Assembly: GCA_900548545.1 (NCBI GenBank)
Contig: URKX01000002.1
Span: 52,802-116,801 of the forward strand
Length of the DNA stretch: 64,000 nt
Source: an uncultured Oscillospiraceae bacterium
GTDB taxonomy: Bacteria > Bacillota > Clostridia > Oscillospirales > Acutalibacteraceae
Direction of reading: 5' to 3'
The position numbers and the translations under genes are program-made. The notes beneath the pieces are model-generated. The model saw only the letters and a list, made by a program, of their open reading frames with translations. It was not told where the DNA came from and did no database searches. Positions 59,247 through 64,000 of this stretch are shown piece after piece (positions within the stretch are counted from its first letter, which is position 1; every line of letters starts with the position of its first letter).

Positions 59247-59819
59247 TTGCCCATCCGCATTTTCATCGACCAGGGGCACAACCCCCAAGGAGTCAACGCA
59301 GGGGCGGAAGGCTTTGGCCTGCGGGAACAGGACGTCAACTACGCCGTTGGCATGGAGCTTGCCCGGCTGCTGAATAACGATCCCCGGTTCACCGCCAGGG
59401 TTTCCCGGAGCACCCCCACTGAAACCCTGGGCACCAGCAATTCCACCAGCCTGCAACGCCGGGTGCAGATGGCCAACTCCTGGCCTGCGGACTACTTTAT
59501 CAGCATCCACTGCAATGCCAACACCAACCCGGCTGTCAACGGCACCGAGGTGTACGTCTACCAGCAGAACACCCAGTCTTACTGGCTGGCCCAGCACGTG
59601 CTGGAAGGGATTGTTGACGCGGTGGGCACCCGTGACAACGGCGTGCGCCTGAACCCCAGCCTCTATGTGCTGCGGCGCACCGCCATGCCCGCCATTTTGG
59701 TGGAGCTTGCCTATCTCACCAACGGCATGGACGCCCTGAAACTGCGGGATGAGCAGCCGGCCTTTGCCCTGGGGATCTACCGGGGGATCTTGAGCTATTT
59801 TGGCTTCTCCCAGGAGTAG
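59247..59819 (+). CDS. N-acetylmuramoyl-L-alanine amidase (Amidase_3)
   Basis: A 190-residue catalytic domain only. Zinc ligands are expected at His11 (DQGHNP), Glu27 and His88 (SIHCNA), and the catalytic Glu at 153 (LVELAYLTN). It cleaves between muramic acid and the peptide. No signal peptide or wall-binding domain is present, so release may need lysis or another route, as with CwlD-like or phage-type enzymes. It starts with TTG nine bases after AAAGGAGG. Confidence 0.92.
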   Translation: MPIRIFIDQGHNPQGVNAGAEGFGLREQDVNYAVGMELARLLNNDPRFTARVSRSTPTETLGTSNSTSLQRRVQMANSWPADYFISIHCNANTNPAVNGTEVYVYQQNTQSYWLAQHVLEGIVDAVGTRDNGVRLNPSLYVLRRTAMPAILVELAYLTNGMDALKLRDEQPAFALGIYRGILSYFGFSQE

Positions 59820-59826
59820 CCCTGCG

Positions 59827-59867
59827 AAAAGGAAAGCGGCACCCTCTGCGAGACGCCGCGCCCTTTT
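59827..59867. terminator. Probable bidirectional terminator
   Basis: AAAAGG plus GCGGC pair with GCCGC plus CCTTTT across a small internal loop; it lies between the convergent amidase and hydrolase genes. Confidence 0.5.
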
Positions 59868-59896
59868 ATCTTTTCAACGCAGTTTGGTATGGCATT

Positions 59897-60526
59897 TTAA
59901 CCGCTGTAGGTGAGCACAGCGGTGTAATGGCTCATGTTGGGGGTGACTTCCAGAGTGTCGGTGTCACAATGGACCCACTTGCCACACACATCCAAGAAGG
60001 CGCCCACAGTCCCCAGCACCTCAAAGCCAAACTCATCCGAGCGGTAGTGCATGGGGATGACCACCCGGGGCTGGATGGCCTTTACAATGTCCATGGCCTC
60101 CTGGGGCCCCACGGTGAAGTGGCCGCCTACCGGCAGCATGATGGCGTCCAGGTTTTGCAGCTGATCCAGCACCTCCTGGGAAGGCATACAGCCCACATCC
60201 CCAAAATGCGCCACCCGCAGCCCCTGGGCCTCCAGCACATAGATGGTGTTGGGGCCTCGCTGAGCGCCCTGCTGGCCGTCGTGATACCAGGGCAGTGCCG
60301 TAACAGTGAAGGGGTTTTCCGGGCCGTCCTCCCGCAGGATGACCCCAGCCCGGTAATTGTGGTCGCCGTGTTCATGGCTGCACAGCACCTGGTCCGCCTC
60401 CACGTTTTGAATATCCTTGCACCCGGGGACACTCCCCGGGGAAAAGGGATCCAGCACGATAACATAGCCTTGGCATTCCACCCGGAAGCAGGAATGGCCC
60501 AACCACTGAATTTGAATGGAAGACAT
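59897..60526 (-). CDS. Metallo-beta-lactamase-fold hydrolase (UlaG-like)
   Basis: A 209-residue metal-dependent hydrolase. SHEHGDHN is the metal motif, with further ligands in HFGDVG and PMHYR. The short form resembles YtkL/UlaG-type proteins that hydrolyse lactones or similar bonds, though the substrate is not known. The ATG at 60526 has AAAGGAG nine bases upstream. It is monocistronic. Confidence 0.88.
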   Translation of the reverse strand: MSSIQIQWLGHSCFRVECQGYVIVLDPFSPGSVPGCKDIQNVEADQVLCSHEHGDHNYRAGVILREDGPENPFTVTALPWYHDGQQGAQRGPNTIYVLEAQGLRVAHFGDVGCMPSQEVLDQLQNLDAIMLPVGGHFTVGPQEAMDIVKAIQPRVVIPMHYRSDEFGFEVLGTVGAFLDVCGKWVHCDTDTLEVTPNMSHYTAVLTYSG

Positions 60527-60584
60527 ACACAACAACTCCTTTACAATCCAACATACTTTCCAGAAACTTTTTTCTGTGAGTTGT

Positions 60585-60593
60585 ATTATAGCA
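60585..60593 (-). promoter_or_regulatory. Extended -10 promoter for the hydrolase
   Basis: Minus-strand TGC-TATAAT (60593-60585), about 60 bases before the ATG. Confidence 0.5.
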
Positions 60594-60639
60594 CATTTTC
60601 CCAGATTTGCCTACTATCCAGAAGAAAGTACCCCGTACG

Positions 60640-60674
60640 AAAAGAACGCAGAGAGCATACGCCCTCTGCGTTCT
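60640..60674 (-). terminator. Terminator of the small gene at 60724
   Basis: Leftward stem AGAACGCAGAGGGC/GCTCTCTGCGTTCT (14 bp, one G-U) with a GTAT loop, then TTTCG. Confidence 0.75.
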
Positions 60675-60723
60675 CTTGTACAAATTTACGGCACTGCTTT
60701 CAGCCATCCGCCTTTGGAGGATG

Positions 60724-60966
60724 TCAGCTTCGATGATGAGGAGGTTCCTCCTGGCCGGGGCAGCTCTTGGAACGGCCAGGCGTCCCTGGTTCCCGCCGGG
60801 GGATGGCCATGGGGGAAAGCTGCTGATAAGATTCCCACTGGGCGTGATCTTCCGGCGGGGTGAACATCAGGCCGGTACATTCGTTGGCACTGGCCACCGG
60901 AGTTTCCGGGCCTGTATCGTGTTCGTGGTGGTCGAACCGGTGGCGGTTAAACAGGGGTTTCTTCAT
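60724..60966 (-). CDS. Small hydrophilic protein of unknown function
   Basis: An 80-residue protein starting MKKPLFNRHRFDHHEHDTGP and containing NECTGLMFTPPEDHAQWESYQ near residues 28-48. The pattern (His-rich start, ECTGL-x-TPP, acidic region, Pro-rich end) looks designed rather than random, and the gene has a GGAAAGGA ribosome site and its own terminator. I have a weak memory of similar short proteins in gut Clostridia but cannot name a family. The frame is a better choice than overlapping antisense frames. Confidence 0.6.
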   Translation of the reverse strand: MKKPLFNRHRFDHHEHDTGPETPVASANECTGLMFTPPEDHAQWESYQQLSPMAIPRREPGTPGRSKSCPGQEEPPHHRS

Positions 60967-61127
60967 AACGGCACGTCCTTTCCTAAGTCTGTCTTTAGGA
61001 TCTGCCTTTTTCCCCCGGCTATGCGCCCTGCACAGTTTTGGATGCTTTTAAATTTTCCCAAAAATTTTGACTGTGCGGCTAAAAAGCCCGGAACACCTGG
61101 AAAGCACTGCCCCCAAGCCCGGGCAGG

Positions 61128-61164
61128 AAAAAGGCCGCAGGGGATTGCCCCTTGCGGCCCTTTT
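61128..61164 (-). terminator. Terminator of the secDF operon
   Basis: Leftward AAAAGGGCCGCA-GGGG / CCCC-TGCGGCCTTTTT with a CAAT loop and one bulged A, about 55 bases after the secF stop. A second GC-rich hairpin with T5 (CCGGGCTTTTTAG) follows near 61083-61125. Confidence 0.85.
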
Positions 61165-61217
61165 ATCAACATTTTTGGGAGAGCCAGTGGAAAACACCAG
61201 CCCTGTTTAGAAACGGC

Positions 61218-62171
61218 TTACGCCTTTTTGGCTTCGTCCAGCTTTTCCCGCTTGTGGACCTGCCACATGGCGAACAGGTTGGGGGCAATGCACTGGCTGG
61301 AGAAGCAACCGGCAGCCACGCCAGCCATCATGGGCAGGGCGAAGGTCACCACAGTGTCGATGTTGAACAGCACAGCCACAATCAGCACCACCACCAAAGC
61401 CAGGAAGGTAGTCAAAGAGGTGAGCAGCGTGCGGCCCAGGGTCTGGTTCAGGCTCAGGTTCATCAGGTCCTCGTACTTCACTTTGGGCCCCAGCTTCCGC
61501 TTGTTCTCACGGACGCGGTCGTAAATGACGATGGTGCTGTTCAAGGAGTAACCCAGGATGGTCAGGATCACCGCGATGAACACATCGTTGATGGACATCC
61601 CGCAGATGACAAACAAGAAGAAGGCAATCAGCACATCGTGGACCAGGGCCACAATGGCGGTGACACCAGCGGCAAAACCGCCGATCTTCCTGAACCGCAG
61701 GGTGATGTACACCAGCAGGAAAACTACAGTGATGGCCATGCACACCAGGCACTTCTGGAAGAACCGGGCGCCCATGGTGGCCTCCACAGAGTTGGATGCC
61801 AGCAGCGTGAAGGTCAGATCTGCGTAAGCGTTGGTCAGCACATCAGCAACCTCCGTCTGCTCATCGGGAGACAGGTTCTGGTTGCCGGAGAAGGACACAG
61901 TCACCTGTTGGGCGCCGGTGCTGATGTCCTGGTTGATCGCCACGGAACAATCTTTGCCCAGCTGATCCTGAATGGTCTGCCGGACCTCCTCTTGGGTGAC
62001 ATCGCCGCCCTCCACGGAATATTTCACCATGGCGCCGCCGGCAAACTGGATGTCCAGCTTGGGGCCCATCACCACACTGCAAAGGATCCCAATGACAATC
62101 AGCGCAATGGAGATCGCAAAATAGATCTTTCTGTTCTTATAAAAGTCAAACCGGTACATTTTCTCACTCAT
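61218..62171 (-). CDS. secF: Protein translocase subunit SecF
   Basis: A 317-residue SecF with six transmembrane helices: KLDIQFAGGAMVKYS in the first extracytoplasmic part, VHDVLIAFFLF, and the VAVILTILGYSLNSTIVIYDRVREN signature. It assists SecA-driven export with SecD. The ATG at 62171 overlaps the SecD-type stop by eight bases and has GGAGG eleven bases upstream; ATG at 62159 is another choice. It is intact, unlike the joined SecD frame upstream. Confidence 0.93.
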   Translation of the reverse strand: MSEKMYRFDFYKNRKIYFAISIALIVIGILCSVVMGPKLDIQFAGGAMVKYSVEGGDVTQEEVRQTIQDQLGKDCSVAINQDISTGAQQVTVSFSGNQNLSPDEQTEVADVLTNAYADLTFTLLASNSVEATMGARFFQKCLVCMAITVVFLLVYITLRFRKIGGFAAGVTAIVALVHDVLIAFFLFVICGMSINDVFIAVILTILGYSLNSTIVIYDRVRENKRKLGPKVKYEDLMNLSLNQTLGRTLLTSLTTFLALVVVLIVAVLFNIDTVVTFALPMMAGVAAGCFSSQCIAPNLFAMWQVHKREKLDEAKKA

Positions 62172-64000
62172 CGCCCCGAGCACCTCCAAACAGCCATTTT
62201 TTGTGCAGGCACTTGAAGCCAGCCAGAGAAGTGGTCATCAACCGGGTGGCCAGCACGGCCATCACAAAGTTGGCGATGATGCCCACCAGCAGGGTGAAAC
62301 CGAAGGAGAAGATGGAACCCGTGGTGGATTCGCCGAAGATGACGGACAGGATGTTGCTGGGCCCAAACACGCCCATCAGCATGATCGCCACAATGGCGGT
62401 GGTGATGTTGCCGTCGAAGATGGCCCAGAAGCTGCTGTGGAAGCCCTTCTGCAAAGCACCGTCCAAGGTCTTGCCGTTCTTCAGCTCCTCACGAATGCGG
62501 CTGGCGGTGATCACGTTGGCGTCCACGCCCATACCGATGGAGAGGATCAAGCCGGCAATACCGGGCAGGGTCATGGTGAAGGAATTCAGGAAGGGGAAGA
62601 ACCCGGAAATGGCCGCAAAGCACAGGCCCATCTGACCGGCCAGGGTAATGGCAGCCACCACGCCGGGCAGCCGGAACACCACGATCATCAGCACAGCGAT
62701 AACCACAAAGGCAATGATACCGGCCATCATCATGGCGTCCAAAGCCTGGGTGCCCAGGGTGGGTGCCATGGAGTTAAAATCGGAAACTTCCAAGGCGAAA
62801 GGCAGGGCGCCGGCCTGGATCTTGGAGGCCAGCTGGGTGGCTTCCTCACTGGTGAAGTCACCGGAAATGGAGCACTCGCCGTTGGTGATGGCCTCCTCCA
62901 CGGTGGTGTTGGCCACAGGAGCGACGCCGTCGCCCTTGCCGCTCATCAGGCCATTATTGGTCAGCTTGGCCACAGCGGGCTTGGCCCAGTCGGCAATCTG
63001 GTCCACATCGTTGAACCGGCTGGCATCCACCTGGATGCTGGTGTCGGTCAGGGTGGTAGAGTCATTGGCCTGGTCCACATACTCAATGACCTTGTTCAGC
63101 ATGGCACAGATCTCCTGGCGGGTGATCTTATCACTGGGGGCGAAGATACCCTCGCCCTTGCCGGAGGTGACGCCAGCGGCCACAGCCTTCAGTACCATGG
63201 GATCGCTGGTGTCGGTGAAGGACTGGGTAGAGGGGGTGATCTCCTTGCCGGTGGCCTCTTCAATCAGGTTGACAGCCAGCTCGGCAAACTGCAGGCGGGT
63301 GATCTGGTCCTGATACAGGCCCTCGGTGCGGTCGGTGATTAGCTTCTTGTCCTTGGCGTCGGCGATGAGCTCGGCAGCCCAGGCGGAGGGCTGTTGTGTG
63401 CCGGGCGTGGGGTCGGCAGGCTGGGTGGAGGTGCCGGGTACATTCAGGGTGTAGGTCTTGCTGGAGCGGGAGAACTGGCCGCCGCTGGCCTCTGCCTTGA
63501 CGGTGTGGCTGCCGCCGCCCAGAGCGGCCAGGTCGAGCTCATAGTAGTAAGGGGCCTGGGTGCTGGTGTGGACCAGCTTATCGTCCACATAGTATTTGAC
63601 TGTGTTGGTCTTCTTGCCGGGGAAGCTGACATAGGAGGCCAGCTTCAGTGTGCTGTCGCCAGCGGAAAGGGCGGTCTTGTCCAGCGTTTCCCAGCCGGTG
63701 GCGGAGCCGTCCACCTCATCCAGATAGGCGCCGTTGTTGCGGATGGCGTTCTGATAGGTGGAGGACACGGAGGAATTGCCGTTGAGCATATACTTAAATC
63801 CGCTGTCGGGGTCGGCGTTGAAGTAGAACACAGCCTTTACCTGGGGATAGACCATGTTGATATAGGAATAGAACCAGTTAAGCTGCTCCACGGCGAAGGA
63901 GGTCAGGTCGGTGCCGGAGCTGTTGCGATAGGCAAAGCCGCACTCGCTGACCATAACGGGCTTGTTGTGGGCCACGGCCAGGTCGATGATGGGCTTGATG
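62164..64000 (-). CDS. Joined frame: glycoside hydrolase/SLH surface protein running into SecD C-terminal half (5' partial)
   Basis: The frame enters from the window edge. The first part (visible residues about 1-65) resembles the end of a GH26/GH5-type barrel (KPVMVSECGFAY, possible nucleophile Glu); an Ig-like domain follows, then SLH repeats (KDKKLITDRTEGLYQDQITR, PSDKITRQEICAMLN, NNGLMSGKGDGV). At about 62905-62935 it changes without a break into SecD: APVANTTVEEAITNG, then LASKIQAGALPFALEV and six helices with ILSIGMGVDANVITASRI. The SecD N-terminal half and the SLH protein's own end are both missing. A natural fusion is unlikely; an assembly join at a shared short sequence or a recent deletion is more likely. 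Confidence 0.8.
   Translation of the reverse strand, partial: IKPIIDLAVAHNKPVMVSECGFAYRNSSGTDLTSFAVEQLNWFYSYINMVYPQVKAVFYFNADPDSGFKYMLNGNSSVSSTYQNAIRNNGAYLDEVDGSATGWETLDKTALSAGDSTLKLASYVSFPGKKTNTVKYYVDDKLVHTSTQAPYYYELDLAALGGGSHTVKAEASGGQFSRSSKTYTLNVPGTSTQPADPTPGTQQPSAWAAELIADAKDKKLITDRTEGLYQDQITRLQFAELAVNLIEEATGKEITPSTQSFTDTSDPMVLKAVAAGVTSGKGEGIFAPSDKITRQEICAMLNKVIEYVDQANDSTTLTDTSIQVDASRFNDVDQIADWAKPAVAKLTNNGLMSGKGDGVAPVANTTVEEAITNGECSISGDFTSEEATQLASKIQAGALPFALEVSDFNSMAPTLGTQALDAMMMAGIIAFVVIAVLMIVVFRLPGVVAAITLAGQMGLCFAAISGFFPFLNSFTMTLPGIAGLILSIGMGVDANVITASRIREELKNGKTLDGALQKGFHSSFWAIFDGNITTAIVAIMLMGVFGPSNILSVIFGESTTGSIFSFGFTLLVGIIANFVMAVLATRLMTTSLAGFKCLHKKWLFGGARGDE

Noticed and set aside
1..64000. 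CRISPR arrays, insertion sequences, attachment sites, tRNA or rRNA genes
   Set aside because: I looked for spaced direct repeats, transposase motifs and tRNA-like clover segments in the gaps and saw none.

Overview
The window looks like a chromosomal segment of a high-GC, low-copy-mobile-element gut Firmicute (class Clostridia, probably Oscillospiraceae/Ruminococcaceae). The reasons are strong AAGGAGG ribosome sites, TTG and GTG starts, Gram-positive lipoproteins, an SLH-domain surface protein, a T-box leader, MsmX-type sugar transporters without their own ATPase, and YesM/YesN two-component regulation. This is an inference from gene content; no rRNA is present. I saw no tRNA, rRNA, CRISPR array, insertion sequence or prophage.

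Positions 1-26300 are a carbohydrate region. Two LplABC-type sugar import operons run leftwards. The first (5747 down to 1) carries two permeases, a binding protein, a Gfo/Idh/MocA oxidoreductase and an AGE-family epimerase cut by the window edge. The second (13970 down to 6514) carries a binding protein, two permeases, a Nif3-like protein, an EstA-type esterase, a beta-lactamase-fold hydrolase and a polysaccharide deacetylase, and ends in a strong terminator. A YesM/YesN-type kinase and AraC-type regulator (17516 down to 14216) sit directly upstream of it. Rightward genes follow: a sucrose-phosphorylase-type GH13_18 enzyme, a second EstA-type esterase and a type-B carboxylesterase. Then come another alpha/beta hydrolase, a MATE exporter and a GH13_31 alpha-glucosidase. 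Six deacylating enzymes in 16 kb suggest that the substrate is an acylated sugar or glycan.

Positions 26400-36950 hold a helix-turn-helix/cupin/acyl-CoA-synthetase fusion controlled by a T-box leader, an Mrp-type Fe-S ATPase, an OmpR/PhoR-type two-component pair, a cytidylate-kinase-like protein, an ApbE/NusG-II/Gx-transporter cluster and two lipoproteins.

Positions 37000-40300 hold two convergent CNNM/CorC (HlyC) family ion transporters. Each has a strong promoter, a similar 5' leader with a short ORF that begins with acidic residues, and an intrinsic terminator overlapping the end of that ORF. I regard this paired leader as the best candidate for an undescribed regulatory system here.

Positions 40300-48700 are housekeeping and salvage: a sirtuin, exonuclease III, cyclophilin, and a leftward operon of manA, a PfkB kinase, deoC, cdd, a GNAT acetyltransferase and pdp. 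Positions 48850-56560 form a leftward cluster headed by secA, followed by a lipoprotein, a beta-helix acyltransferase-like protein, an FHA-SEDS fusion and a penicillin-binding protein. Positions 56700-64000 hold a MATE exporter, a PepSY lipoprotein, an amidase, a metallo-beta-lactamase-fold hydrolase, a small conserved-looking protein, secF, and an open reading frame in which glycoside-hydrolase and SLH sequence runs in frame into the C-terminal half of SecD. That last join may be an assembly chimera.
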